DNA from: 62-47 sp051954235
GTDB taxonomy: Bacteria > Pseudomonadota > Alphaproteobacteria > Rhizobiales > Xanthobacteraceae
DNA length: 64,000 nt
Assembly: GCA_051954235.1 (NCBI GenBank)
Contig: JBQCHY010000080.1
Location: 1 to 64,000, forward strand
Direction of reading: 5' to 3'
Part shown: positions 8,509-17,237 of the stretch, in pieces
Numbering within the stretch: the first letter of the stretch is position 1
How the letters are laid out: the number at the start of each line of letters is the position of its first letter
Program-made: the position numbers and the translations under genes
The notes under the pieces: model-generated
The model's database searches: none
What the model saw: only the letters and a program-made list of their open reading frames with translations
What the model was told of the DNA's origin: nothing

Positions 8509-8655
8509 CCCGCCACGGCAGGGTGGTTGCGGCGCTATCGCGGCCCCGCGCACGCCATGTCTGCATTTTCGCAAACGGGTTGCGCGGAGAATCCATTTTC
8601 AAATGCCCGGCGAAAGGGCCAAACTGCCTTCAGGAACGCTTCTCTGGAGGAAAAT

Positions 8656-10149
8656 ATGCGCTCGATCGGACATTTCATCGGCGGCAAGGCCGTCAAGGGC
8701 ACATCCGGCCGCTTTGCCGACGTCTATCAGCCGATGACCGGCGACGTGCAGGCGCAGGTCGCGCTGGCGACCAAGGCCGAGCTTCGCGCCGCAGTCGAAA
8801 ACGCCAAGGCCGCGCAGCCGGCATGGGCCGCGACCAACCCGCAGCGCCGCGCCCGCGTCCTGATGAAGTTCCTTGAGCTTGTCGCCCGCGACAACGACAC
8901 CATGGCCGAACTCTTGGCGCGCGAGCACGGCAAGACCATTCCGGACGCCAAGGGCGACATCCTGCGCGGCGTCGAAGTCGTCGAGTTCGTGCTCGGCGTG
9001 CCGCACCTGATGAAGGGCGAATACACCGAGGGCGCAGGCCCCGGCATCGACATCTATTCGATGCGCCAGCCGCTCGGTGTCGTCGCTGGCATCACCCCGT
9101 TCAACTTCCCGGCAATGATCCCGATGTGGCAATTCGCCCCGGCGATCGCCGCCGGCAACGCCTTCATCCTCAAGCCGTCGGAGCGCGATCCCGGCGTGCC
9201 GATGCGTCTTGCCGAACTGATGCTGGAAGCCGGCCTGCCGGCAGGCATCCTCAATGTCGTCAACGGCGACAAGGAAGCCGTCGACGCCATTCTCGACGAT
9301 CCGGATATCTCGGCGGTCGGCTTTGTCGGCTCGTCATCGATCGCGCAGTACATCTATGAGCGTGCGGCGCAGACCGGCAAGCGCGCGCAGTGCTTCGGCG
9401 GCGCCAAGAACCACATGATCGTAATGCCCGACGCCGACATGGATCAGGCCGTCGATGCGCTGGTCGGCTCCGGCTACGGTGCGGCGGGCGAGCGCTGCAT
9501 GGCGGTGTCGGTTGCGGTGCCGGTCGGCAAGACCACCGGCGATCGCCTGATGGAAAAGCTGATCCCGCGCGTCGAGAGCCTGAAGATCGGTCCCTCGATC
9601 GATCCGAGCGCCGATTTCGGCCCGCTGGTCACCAAGGCGGCGCTGGAGCGCGTCCGCAACTACGTCGATATCGGCGTCAAGGAAGGCGCGACGTTGGCGG
9701 TCGATGGCCGTGGCTTCAAGATGCAGGGCTACGAGAACGGCTTCTATCTGGGCGGCTGTCTGTTCGACAACGTCACCAAGGACATGCGGATCTACAAGGA
9801 AGAGATCTTCGGCCCGGTGCTGTCGGTGGTGCGCGCGCACGACTTCGACGAGGCACTGCGCTTGCCGTCCGAGCATGAATACGGCAACGGTGTCGCGATC
9901 TTCACCCGCGACGGCGACTCGGCCCGTGAATTCGCGGCCCGCGTCAACGTCGGCATGGTCGGCATCAACGTGCCGATCCCGGTGCCGGTGGCGTATTTCT
10001 CGTTCGGCGGCTGGAAGCGTTCGGGCTTCGGCGACCTCAACCAGTACGGCGCGGACTCGATCCGCTTCTACACCAAGACCAAGACGGTGACCGCGCGTTG
10101 GCCGTCCGGCGTCAAGGAAGGCGCCGACTTCGCGATGCCGACCAGCTAA
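8656..10149 (+). CDS. mmsA: Methylmalonate-semialdehyde dehydrogenase (CoA-acylating)
   Basis: A 497-residue ALDH-superfamily enzyme that converts methylmalonate semialdehyde plus CoA and NAD+ to propionyl-CoA and CO2, the last step of valine degradation; it also acts on malonate semialdehyde. The catalytic cysteine is Cys281 in GAAGERCMAV, the CoA-acylating family signature. PFNFPAMIPMWQFAPAIAAGN, one of the best conserved family segments, lies at about residues 153-173. TGGAGG at 8645-8650, 5 nt before the ATG, decides the start; the longer frame upstream is not family sequence. The full length matches the family. It is the first gene of a same-strand run ending with mmsB. Confidence 0.95.
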   Translation: MRSIGHFIGGKAVKGTSGRFADVYQPMTGDVQAQVALATKAELRAAVENAKAAQPAWAATNPQRRARVLMKFLELVARDNDTMAELLAREHGKTIPDAKGDILRGVEVVEFVLGVPHLMKGEYTEGAGPGIDIYSMRQPLGVVAGITPFNFPAMIPMWQFAPAIAAGNAFILKPSERDPGVPMRLAELMLEAGLPAGILNVVNGDKEAVDAILDDPDISAVGFVGSSSIAQYIYERAAQTGKRAQCFGGAKNHMIVMPDADMDQAVDALVGSGYGAAGERCMAVSVAVPVGKTTGDRLMEKLIPRVESLKIGPSIDPSADFGPLVTKAALERVRNYVDIGVKEGATLAVDGRGFKMQGYENGFYLGGCLFDNVTKDMRIYKEEIFGPVLSVVRAHDFDEALRLPSEHEYGNGVAIFTRDGDSAREFAARVNVGMVGINVPIPVPVAYFSFGGWKRSGFGDLNQYGADSIRFYTKTKTVTARWPSGVKEGADFAMPTS

Positions 10150-10316
10150 GCTATCGCTTGGCAAATCCCGCTCCCGGAGATATCCGGGGGCGGATGCCGC
10201 ACGTAGCCGTGCGATCGTCCAGAGTTGTCTTTGGTCGTGCAGCGGGTAGTCGCGGTCTGAATCCCTGTTTCAACCCCGTTGGCACAGGGCAGGGTCATCG
10301 AACACAGCGGGGTGAT

Positions 10317-11462
10317 ATGCAATTCGCGCTCAATGAAGATCAGATTGCGGTTCGCGACATGGCGCGGGATTTCGCGGCCGAGAAGATCGCGCCGTTCGCG
10401 CTGAAGTGGGACGAGGAGAAGCATTTTCCCGTCGACGTGATGCGGGAGGCGGCGAGCCTCGGCATCGGCGGCATTTACATCAAGGATGATGTCGGCGGTT
10501 CGGCGCTGACGCGCTTCGATGCCGCACTGATCTTCGAGGCGCTGGCGCAGGGTTGCCCCACGGTGTCGTCGTTCATTTCAATCCACAACATGGCGTCGTG
10601 GATGATCGATGCCTACGGTTCGAACGAGCAGCGCCACAAGTGGCTACCCAAGCTCGGCACGATGGAGTTGCTGGCGAGCTATTGCCTCACTGAGCCGGGC
10701 GCGGGCTCCGACGCGGCTGCGTTGCGGACACGCGCGACGCGCGACGGTGACCACTACGTTCTCAACGGCCAGAAGCAGTTCATCTCCGGCGCGGGCAGCA
10801 CCGATCTGCTCGTTAGCATGGTGCGCACAGGGGACAACGGCCCCGGCGGCATCTCGACGCTGGTGATCGACAGCAAGACGCCGGGCGTCTCGTTCGGCGC
10901 CAACGAGCGCAAGATGGGTTGGAACGCGCAGCCGACCCGCGCGGTGATTTTCGAGAACGCGCGCGTGCCGGTCGCCAATCGCCTCGGTGACGAAGGCATC
11001 GGCTTCAAGATCGCGATGGCCGGGCTCGACGGCGGCCGGCTGAACATCGCCGCCTGTTCGCTCGGCGGCGCGCAAAGCGCGCTCGACAAGACGCTGAGCT
11101 ACATGAAGGAGCGCAAGGCGTTCAACAAGCGGCTCGACGAATTCCAGGCGCTGCAATTCCGCGTCGCCGACATGGCGACCGAACTGGAAGCGGCGCGCAC
11201 CTTCTTATGGCGCGCGGCGGTGGCGCTCGATAACAAGGATTCCGACGCCTCGATGCTGTGTGCGATGGCGAAGCGCTTCGGCACCGATGTCGGCTTTGCG
11301 GTCGCCAATCAGGCGCTGCAACTGCACGGCGGCTATGGCTATCTCGCCGAATACGGCATCGAGAAGATCGTGCGCGACCTGCGCGTTCACCAGATTCTCG
11401 AAGGCACCAACGAAATCATGCGGCTGATCGTGTCGCGCAAGCTGATAGAGGGCGCGCGATGA
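10317..11462 (+). CDS. Acyl-CoA dehydrogenase, isobutyryl-CoA type
   Basis: A 381-residue FAD enzyme of the acyl-CoA dehydrogenase family. It has the flavin/substrate segment CLTEPGAGSDAAALRTRA and the catalytic glutamate Glu362 in LEGTNEIMR near the C-terminus. Context points to isobutyryl-CoA as substrate (product methacrylyl-CoA): the gene lies between mmsA and the hydroxyisobutyryl-CoA hydrolase gene and overlaps the latter by 4 nt (ATGA). The ATG at 10317 is chosen because family similarity begins there; the upstream extension is not conserved-looking. The exact acyl-chain preference is inferred. Confidence 0.9.
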   Translation: MQFALNEDQIAVRDMARDFAAEKIAPFALKWDEEKHFPVDVMREAASLGIGGIYIKDDVGGSALTRFDAALIFEALAQGCPTVSSFISIHNMASWMIDAYGSNEQRHKWLPKLGTMELLASYCLTEPGAGSDAAALRTRATRDGDHYVLNGQKQFISGAGSTDLLVSMVRTGDNGPGGISTLVIDSKTPGVSFGANERKMGWNAQPTRAVIFENARVPVANRLGDEGIGFKIAMAGLDGGRLNIAACSLGGAQSALDKTLSYMKERKAFNKRLDEFQALQFRVADMATELEAARTFLWRAAVALDNKDSDASMLCAMAKRFGTDVGFAVANQALQLHGGYGYLAEYGIEKIVRDLRVHQILEGTNEIMRLIVSRKLIEGAR

Positions 11463-12532
11463 GTGCGGACGCAACCGAGGGCGACCTGATCGCCCGCCGC
11501 GAAGGCGCGGTCGGCGTGATCCGTCTCAACCGTCCGAAGGCCATCAACGCGCTGACCTTGGAAATGACGCGTGATATGGACCGCGCGCTCGATACGTTTC
11601 AGGCCGATCCCGCCGTCGCGCTGATCGTGCTGGAAGGCGCGGGCGAGCGCGGGCTGTGCGCCGGCGGCGACATTCGTGGACTTTACGATAGCGCGCGGGA
11701 GAAGGGCGATCTCGGGCCGGTGTTCTGGCGCGAGGAATACATCCTGGACGACCGCATCGCGCGCTTCCCGAAGCCCTATGTCGCCTACATGGATGGGCTG
11801 GTGATGGGCGGCGGCACCGGGCTTGCGGCGCATGGCAGCCATCGCGTCGTCAACGACAAAACCAAGGTCGGAATGCCGGAAGTCGGCATCGGCTTTTTCC
11901 CCGATGTCGGCGGCACCTGGCTGCTGTCGCGCGCGCCGGGTGAGATCGGCACGTACTTCGGCCTCACCGGGCAGACCATGACCGGGGCGGACGCGATTCA
12001 TGCCGGCTTCGCCGATTATTACGTGCCGTCCGCGAAGTGGCCGGAGTTGCGTGCGGCGCTGGCGGCGTTGCCGAAGGGCGCCGACGCCACACAAGTCGCG
12101 GATACCATTCGCGGCTTCACGGAAAAGCCGCAGCCGGGCATCGCCGAACAACATCGCGCGCGGATCGATGCGCTGTTCGGGCACGACAGCGTCGAGGCGA
12201 TCGTCGCCGGCTTGCGCGCCGATGCGTCCGACTTCGCGCTGGCGACATTGAAGGCGCTCGGCGACAAGTCGCCCACCAGCATGAAGGTGACGCTGAAGCT
12301 GCTGCGCGCGGCGCGTGCCTCCAAATCGTTGCAGGAATGCCTTGCGCGCGAATATCGCGCCGCGTTGCAGGTGTTCGACAGCGCCGAGTTCATCGAGGGC
12401 GTGCGCGCCGCGATCATCGACAAGGACCGCCAGCCGAAATGGCAGCCCTCCCGGATCGAGGACGTGACGCCGGAGATCGTCGACCGCTACTTCGCGCCGC
12501 GCCCCGGCGATCGACTGGTTTTTCCGAAATGA
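11459..12532 (+). CDS. 3-hydroxyisobutyryl-CoA hydrolase
   Basis: A 357-residue member of the crotonase superfamily, longer than ordinary hydratases and with the hydrolase-type pattern. GLCAGGDIRGLY and MDGLVMGGGTGLAAHGSHR form the oxyanion hole. MPEVGIGFFPDVGGTWLLSR carries the Glu and Asp used for thioester hydrolysis. It releases 3-hydroxyisobutyrate from its CoA ester, protecting the cell from methacrylyl-CoA build-up during valine breakdown. Its ATG overlaps the stop codon of the acyl-CoA dehydrogenase gene, so translation is likely coupled. The next enzyme, mmsB, follows after a 200-bp gap holding a repeat. Confidence 0.93.
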   Translation: MSADATEGDLIARREGAVGVIRLNRPKAINALTLEMTRDMDRALDTFQADPAVALIVLEGAGERGLCAGGDIRGLYDSAREKGDLGPVFWREEYILDDRIARFPKPYVAYMDGLVMGGGTGLAAHGSHRVVNDKTKVGMPEVGIGFFPDVGGTWLLSRAPGEIGTYFGLTGQTMTGADAIHAGFADYYVPSAKWPELRAALAALPKGADATQVADTIRGFTEKPQPGIAEQHRARIDALFGHDSVEAIVAGLRADASDFALATLKALGDKSPTSMKVTLKLLRAARASKSLQECLAREYRAALQVFDSAEFIEGVRAAIIDKDRQPKWQPSRIEDVTPEIVDRYFAPRPGDRLVFPK

Positions 12533-12545
12533 TGGAGTGAGAACC

Positions 12546-12663
12546 GCCATTGCGAGCACTCGGATCAACGCTTCGCGTTGTCCGTGCACAGGCTCCGCGA
12601 AGCAATCCGGAAGCGGCGTGGTAAAGGGCTGGATTGCTTCGTCGCTGCGCTCCTCGCAATGAC
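12546..12663. repeat. Intergenic inverted repeat, family A copy 1
   Basis: The left arm begins CATTGCGAG and contains GAAGCAATCC. The right arm contains GGATTGCTTC and ends CGCAATGACG, so the whole element is an imperfect inverted repeat. The core recurs at 17113-17197 and 55241-55324. This copy is longer because of an inserted stretch in the left arm. It separates the hydrolase gene from mmsB. Confidence 0.75.
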
Positions 12664-12732
12664 GGATAAGATAAGCGATCGAAATCTTCTCCGTTCAGAT
12701 TTGGTTGGACGACAAGCAAAAGAGGAAACGTC

Positions 12733-13620
12733 ATGGCGAACATCGCATTCATTGGTCTCGGCAACATGGGCGGCCCGATGGCCGCGAACCTGGTGAAGGC
12801 CGGGCACAAGGTCGCCGGCTTCGATCTCGTCGACGCGTCGCGCGAGGCCGCGAAGGCCGCCGGTGCGTCGATCGCGGCCACCGCGGTCGACGCGGTGAAG
12901 GGCGCCGACGTGGTCGTCACCATGCTGCCGGCGGGCAAGCACGTTCTTTCCGTGTGGACCGAGATCCTGCCGTCGGTCGCCAAGGGCGCGCTGCTGATCG
13001 ATTGCTCGACCATCGACGTCGAAAGCGCGGTCGCGGCCCATGGCCTTGCGGCGAAGGCCGGCGTCGCGTCGGTCGATGCGCCGGTGTCGGGCGGTGTCGG
13101 CGGCGCGCAGGGCGCGACGCTCACCTTCATGTGCGGTGGCGACGACACCGCGTTCGCGGCGGCCAAGCCGATCCTCGAGAAGATGGGCAAGAAGATCGTC
13201 CATTGCGGCAAGGTCGGCGCGGGGCAGGCAGCGAAAATCTGCAACAACATGATCCTCGGTATTTCGATGATCGGCGTCTGTGAAGCGTTCACGCTTGCCG
13301 AAAAGCTCGGCCTGTCGCATCAGGCGCTGTTCGATGTGTCGTCGACCTCGTCGGGCCAGTGCTGGTCGCTGACGACCTATTGTCCGGTGCCGGGTCCGGT
13401 GCCGACCTCGCCGGCCAATAACGACTACAAGCCCGGCTTCGCCGCCGCGCTGATGCTGAAGGACTTGAAGCTGTCGCAAGCGGCCTCCAAGGCCGCCGGT
13501 GCCGCGACGCCGCTCGGCGCTCATGCGGAAGAGATTTACGCGGCGTTCGAGAAGGCTGGCCACGGCGGCGTGGATTTCTCCGGCATCATCCATCATTTGC
13601 GCGAAATCGCTGGAAAATAG
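12733..13620 (+). CDS. mmsB: 3-hydroxyisobutyrate dehydrogenase
   Basis: A 295-residue beta-hydroxyacid dehydrogenase that oxidises 3-hydroxyisobutyrate to methylmalonate semialdehyde with NAD+, supplying the substrate of MmsA. The Rossmann motif GLGNMGGPMA is at residues 7-16. The substrate-binding segment DAPVSGGVGGAQGATLTFM follows, and the catalytic lysine is Lys168 in GQAAKICNN. The length is typical. It follows the hydrolase gene on the same strand after a repeat element, so it may have its own promoter or be read through from the genes upstream. Confidence 0.95.
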   Translation: MANIAFIGLGNMGGPMAANLVKAGHKVAGFDLVDASREAAKAAGASIAATAVDAVKGADVVVTMLPAGKHVLSVWTEILPSVAKGALLIDCSTIDVESAVAAHGLAAKAGVASVDAPVSGGVGGAQGATLTFMCGGDDTAFAAAKPILEKMGKKIVHCGKVGAGQAAKICNNMILGISMIGVCEAFTLAEKLGLSHQALFDVSSTSSGQCWSLTTYCPVPGPVPTSPANNDYKPGFAAALMLKDLKLSQAASKAAGAATPLGAHAEEIYAAFEKAGHGGVDFSGIIHHLREIAGK

Positions 13621-13628
13621 CCGCCACA

Positions 13629-13730
13629 GCGTTTTCGAGCGAAGTGGATACCGGTTCGGGTGAAGAAAACGCGTCAAAACAACAATCCGGAGGCCCGTTC
13701 CGATTCCATCGGAACGGAAATGGCTCCGGA
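13629..13730. repeat. Composite intergenic repeat (family D, two hairpins)
   Basis: There are two palindromes in series. The first, 13629-13672, begins GCGTTTTC and ends GAAAACGC around a centre with GGATACCGGTTC. The second, 13686-13730, has outer arms TCCGGAG/CTCCGGA and a perfect 10-bp inner stem CCGTTCCGAT/ATCGGAACGG with loop TCC. I recognise both halves as common intergenic elements of Bradyrhizobium-type genomes. The element lies between mmsB and the acyl-CoA synthetase gene. Confidence 0.7.
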
Positions 13731-13834
13731 GCTGCTCGGCGGGCCGGCTCGATCTAACGCAAAAGGCGGATTGCCCTGCCACGTTGCGCGGTGACATCCT
13801 GTCCCCGAATACAGCCATGATCGAGGTTGCGACG

Positions 13835-15565
13835 ATGACGACATTCCAACAGGCCCGCCAGTTCCTTCTCGACCGCCGCACCGACTATGCCGGCGCGGTG
13901 GCCGGCTTCAAATGGCCCGACCAGACCGAATTCAATTGGGCGCTCGATTGGTTCGACGCGGATCTGGCGCGCAATCCGCAGAGCAAGGATCGCCCGGCGC
14001 TGTGGATCGTCGAGGCCGCGACCAACACCGAAACAAAACTTACCTTCGCCGAACTCTCGCAACGCTCCAATCGCGTGGCGAATTTCTTGCGCGCGCAAGG
14101 CTTGAATCGCGGCGATCACCTGTTGCTGCTGCTCGGCAATGTGGTGCCGCTGTGGGAGACGATGCTCGCCTGCATCAAGCTCGGCGTCGTCATCATTCCC
14201 GCCACCACGCTGCTCACGCCGGACGAGTTGCAGGACCGGCTCGACCGCGGCCGCGCCAAGGCGGTGGTTGCCGCGCAGGATCAGGTGGCGAAATTCGCTT
14301 CGCTCAAGAGCGGCGATCTCAAGCGTATCGTCGTCGGACCAGCGAGCGATGGCTGGCTGTCGTTCGATAAAGCGTCAGAGTTCTCCGATGCCTTCACGCC
14401 GGATGGCGTGACGCGCGCCGACGATCCGATGCTGCTGTATTTCACCTCCGGCACCACGGCGAAGCCGAAGCTGGTGCGTCACAGCCAGCGCAGCTATCCG
14501 GTCGGGCATCTGTCGACCATGTACTGGATCGGCCTCAAGCCCGGCGACATCCATCTGAACATTTCCTCGCCCGGCTGGGCCAAGCATGCCTGGAGCTGCT
14601 TCTTCGCGCCATGGAACGCGGGTGCTGCGGTATTCGTGGTCAATCAGCCACGCTTCGATGCCAAGAACCTGCTCGCCACCATCGGCCGCTGCGGCGTCAC
14701 CACGCTGTGCGCGCCGCCGACGGTATGGCGCATGTTCATTCAGGAGAAGCTGTCGGACTTCAAGGTCTCCCTACGCGAAGTCTGCGGTGCCGGCGAGCCG
14801 CTCAATCCGGAGATCATCGATCAGGTGAAGGGCGCATGGGGCCTCACCATTCGCGACGGCTACGGCCAGACCGAGACGACCGCGATGGTCGGCAATTCGC
14901 CGGAGCAGCCGTTGAAAATCGGCTCGATGGGGCGGCCGATGCCGGGTTATCACATCCGCGTCGTCGATGCGGACGGCAACCCGGCCTCGGAAGGCGAGGT
15001 GGCGCTGGTGCTCGGCGATCAGCGCCCGGCAGGTCTCATGCAGGGTTACCAGACCGACGACGGCAAGCTGGCCGGTGCGGAGGGCGAGGTCTATCGCAGC
15101 GGCGATGTCGTGTTCGTCGATGACGATGGCTATCTCACCTTCGTCGGCCGCGCCGACGACGTGTTCAAGTCGTCCGACTATCGCATCAGCCCGTTCGAAC
15201 TGGAGAGCGTGCTGCTGGAGCACGATCTCGTCGCCGAAGCCGCGGTGATCCCGAGCCCCGATCCGATCCGGCTCGCCGTGCCCAAGGCTTACATTCTGCT
15301 GGTTGGTGACGCCGAGCGTTCCGCCGCAACGGCGCTGTCGATCTTCGGCTTCCTGCAAGAGCGGCTGGCGCCGTTCAAGCGCATCCGCCGCATCGAACTC
15401 GTGACTGAACTGCCGAAGACCATTTCCGGCAAGATTCGCCGCGTGCAGTTGCGCCGCCTCGAACACGACGGCGGCCGCGACGACAAGCTGCGCGGCGCGG
15501 AATTCCGCGAAGAGGAGTTCCCGGAACTGCAGGCGGCGCGGACGGCGGGAGCGTCTAAAAGCTGA
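13835..15565 (+). CDS. AMP-dependent acyl-CoA synthetase
   Basis: A 576-residue adenylate-forming ligase that activates a carboxylic acid to its CoA ester through an acyl-AMP. The ATP/AMP motif YFTSGTTAKPKLVRHS lies near residue 205. DGYGQTETTAMVG, then YRSGDVVFVDDDGYLTFVGR, mark the later core motifs, and GKIRRVQLRR contains the C-terminal lysine region. The start at 13835 has GAGG 8 nt upstream; 13784 and 13817 are alternative in-frame starts. With the MaoC and SDR genes that follow, it could feed a fatty or branched acid into a beta-oxidation-like route. The substrate is unknown; a medium-chain or branched acid is plausible. Confidence 0.9.
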   Translation: MTTFQQARQFLLDRRTDYAGAVAGFKWPDQTEFNWALDWFDADLARNPQSKDRPALWIVEAATNTETKLTFAELSQRSNRVANFLRAQGLNRGDHLLLLLGNVVPLWETMLACIKLGVVIIPATTLLTPDELQDRLDRGRAKAVVAAQDQVAKFASLKSGDLKRIVVGPASDGWLSFDKASEFSDAFTPDGVTRADDPMLLYFTSGTTAKPKLVRHSQRSYPVGHLSTMYWIGLKPGDIHLNISSPGWAKHAWSCFFAPWNAGAAVFVVNQPRFDAKNLLATIGRCGVTTLCAPPTVWRMFIQEKLSDFKVSLREVCGAGEPLNPEIIDQVKGAWGLTIRDGYGQTETTAMVGNSPEQPLKIGSMGRPMPGYHIRVVDADGNPASEGEVALVLGDQRPAGLMQGYQTDDGKLAGAEGEVYRSGDVVFVDDDGYLTFVGRADDVFKSSDYRISPFELESVLLEHDLVAEAAVIPSPDPIRLAVPKAYILLVGDAERSAATALSIFGFLQERLAPFKRIRRIELVTELPKTISGKIRRVQLRRLEHDGGRDDKLRGAEFREEEFPELQAARTAGASKS

Positions 15566-15676
15566 CGCCGGGAACAGGATCGGCGTTAAGATCAAGCGGA
15601 ATTTTCCTTATAATTCGCTTGGCCGTTGAACCTTTCTGTGACAACTGCTGCCGTATCACATGCGCAGCAGGACCAG

Positions 15677-16141
15677 ATGAGCTTGACCATTACACGCGAC
15701 GCCTATTTCGCCTTTGTCGGCAAGGAAATCGGGATTTCCGCCTGGCATGCCGTCGATCAGGGCCGGATCGACGCTTTCGCCGACGTCACCGAGGACCATC
15801 AATTCATCCACATCGATCCCGAACGGGCGGCGCGCGAAACGCCGTTCGGCGCGACCGTCGCGCACGGCTTCCTGACGATGTCGCTGCTCAGCGTGTTCTC
15901 TTATGAAGCGCTGCCGAAGATCGAAGGTGCGACCATGGGCGTCAACTACGGCTTCGACAAGCTGCGCTTCGTCTCGCCGGTGCGCGCCGGCTCGCGGGTG
16001 CGCGGGCGCTTTACGTTGACCGAGGCGAAGATGCGCTCGCCAAACGAATTGCTGTCGCGCACCAGCGTCAGCGTCGAGATCGATGGCGAGACCAAGCCGG
16101 CGCTGGCCGCCGACTGGCTCGGCCTTCTGTATTTTGCTTAA
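15677..16141 (+). CDS. MaoC family enoyl-CoA hydratase
   Basis: A 154-residue single-hotdog protein. The hydratase signature is visible as DVTEDHQFIHIDPERA, with the catalytic Asp and His pair, followed by the conserved GATVAHGFLTMSLLS stretch. It likely hydrates trans-2-enoyl-CoA to (R)-3-hydroxyacyl-CoA. The start at 15677 is chosen over 15626 because family similarity begins there and an AGGA-like sequence precedes it. It sits 17 bp ahead of a 17-beta-HSD-type SDR gene, which would oxidise an (R)-3-hydroxyacyl-CoA product, so the two probably act in sequence. Confidence 0.88.
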   Translation: MSLTITRDAYFAFVGKEIGISAWHAVDQGRIDAFADVTEDHQFIHIDPERAARETPFGATVAHGFLTMSLLSVFSYEALPKIEGATMGVNYGFDKLRFVSPVRAGSRVRGRFTLTEAKMRSPNELLSRTSVSVEIDGETKPALAADWLGLLYFA

Positions 16142-16158
16142 AACTGGGAACGACAAAC

Positions 16159-17082
16159 ATGACAATCAGATTTGATGGACGCGTCGCTATCGTCACCGGC
16201 GCGGGCAATGGTCTCGGACGCGCGCATGCGTTGGGGCTGGCGCGCTACGGCGCCAAGGTGGTCGTCAACGATTTTGGCGGCGCGCGCGACGGCACCGGCG
16301 GCTCGATGACCGCTGCCGAAGCCGTGGTGGAGGAAATCCGCAAGGCCGGTGGCGAAGCGATGGCCGACGGCGCCGACGTTTCCGATTTCGAGCAGGTCAC
16401 CGCGATGGTCGCGAAGGCGACCGAGAAGTGGGGCGCCGTCGACATCATGTGCGCCAATGCCGGCATCCTGCGCGACAAGTCGTTCGCCAAGATGGAAGTC
16501 GCGGACTTTGCCAAGGTGCTGAACGTGCACCTCACCGGTACGTTCTATTGCTGCAAGGCCGTGTGGGAAGGCATGCGTGCCCGTAACTACGGCCGCATCG
16601 TGCTCACCACGTCATCGTCCGGCCTTTACGGCAATTTCGGCCAGGCCAATTACGGTGCGGCGAAATCCGGCATGGTCGGGTTGATGAACGTGCTGGCTGA
16701 AGAGGGACGCAAGACCGACATCCGCGTCAACATCATCTCGCCCACCGCCGCCACGCGCATGACCGAAGAATTGATGCCGAAGCAGGCGCTCGACCTGATG
16801 CGGCCGGAATCGATTACGCCCGCGGTGCTGTTCCTGCTCGGCGAGAACGCGCCGACGCGCACTATCATGGGCGCGGGTGCGGGCTCCTTCGCGGTGATCA
16901 AAATACTGGAATCCGAAGGCATCAACCTGCCGCGGAACGAATGGACGCCGGACGCCATCGCCGCGCACTTCAATGAAATCGCCGACATGTCGAAGGCGAA
17001 GGCGCTCGAAGGCGCGTTCCAGCAGACGCAGAAATATGTCGCACAGGCGGCGGCCGCCGCCGGAATCAAGCTGGAGAAGTAA
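16159..17082 (+). CDS. SDR family (3R)-hydroxyacyl-CoA dehydrogenase-like protein
   Basis: A 307-residue short-chain dehydrogenase. The cofactor motif VTGAGNGLGRAHALGLARYG is near the N-terminus, with CANAG in the middle, catalytic SSSGLYGNFGQANYGAAKSG (Ser and the YxxxK pair), and a C-terminal extension longer than in FabG proteins. The pattern with the insertion FGGARDGTGGS resembles the dehydrogenase domain of eukaryotic peroxisomal multifunctional enzyme 2. It probably oxidises 3-hydroxyacyl-CoA with NAD+. It is the likely partner of the MaoC hydratase 17 bp upstream; the substrate is inferred. Confidence 0.9.
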   Translation: MTIRFDGRVAIVTGAGNGLGRAHALGLARYGAKVVVNDFGGARDGTGGSMTAAEAVVEEIRKAGGEAMADGADVSDFEQVTAMVAKATEKWGAVDIMCANAGILRDKSFAKMEVADFAKVLNVHLTGTFYCCKAVWEGMRARNYGRIVLTTSSSGLYGNFGQANYGAAKSGMVGLMNVLAEEGRKTDIRVNIISPTAATRMTEELMPKQALDLMRPESITPAVLFLLGENAPTRTIMGAGAGSFAVIKILESEGINLPRNEWTPDAIAAHFNEIADMSKAKALEGAFQQTQKYVAQAAAAAGIKLEK

Positions 17083-17112
17083 ACGGGGTGATTGAGTCTG
17101 CGCCAGAACTTC

Positions 17113-17197
17113 GTCATTGCGAGGAGCGAATGCGACGAAGCAATCCAGCCCTTGCTTTGTGGCTTTCTGGATTGCTTCGCTTGCGCTCGCAATGACG
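17113..17197. repeat. Intergenic inverted repeat, family A copy 2
   Basis: A near-perfect member of family A. The left arm GTCATTGCGAGGAGCG continues to GAAGCAATCCAG, and the right arm CTGGATTGCTTC continues to CGCTCGCAATGAC. The arms pair over most of their length around a short centre. It lies between the SDR gene and the flavoprotein gene, 30 bp after the SDR stop codon. Confidence 0.8.
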
Positions 17198-17237
17198 AGA
17201 GGAGAGCGAGGCGAACGCCTGATTGGGATGAGTTGCC

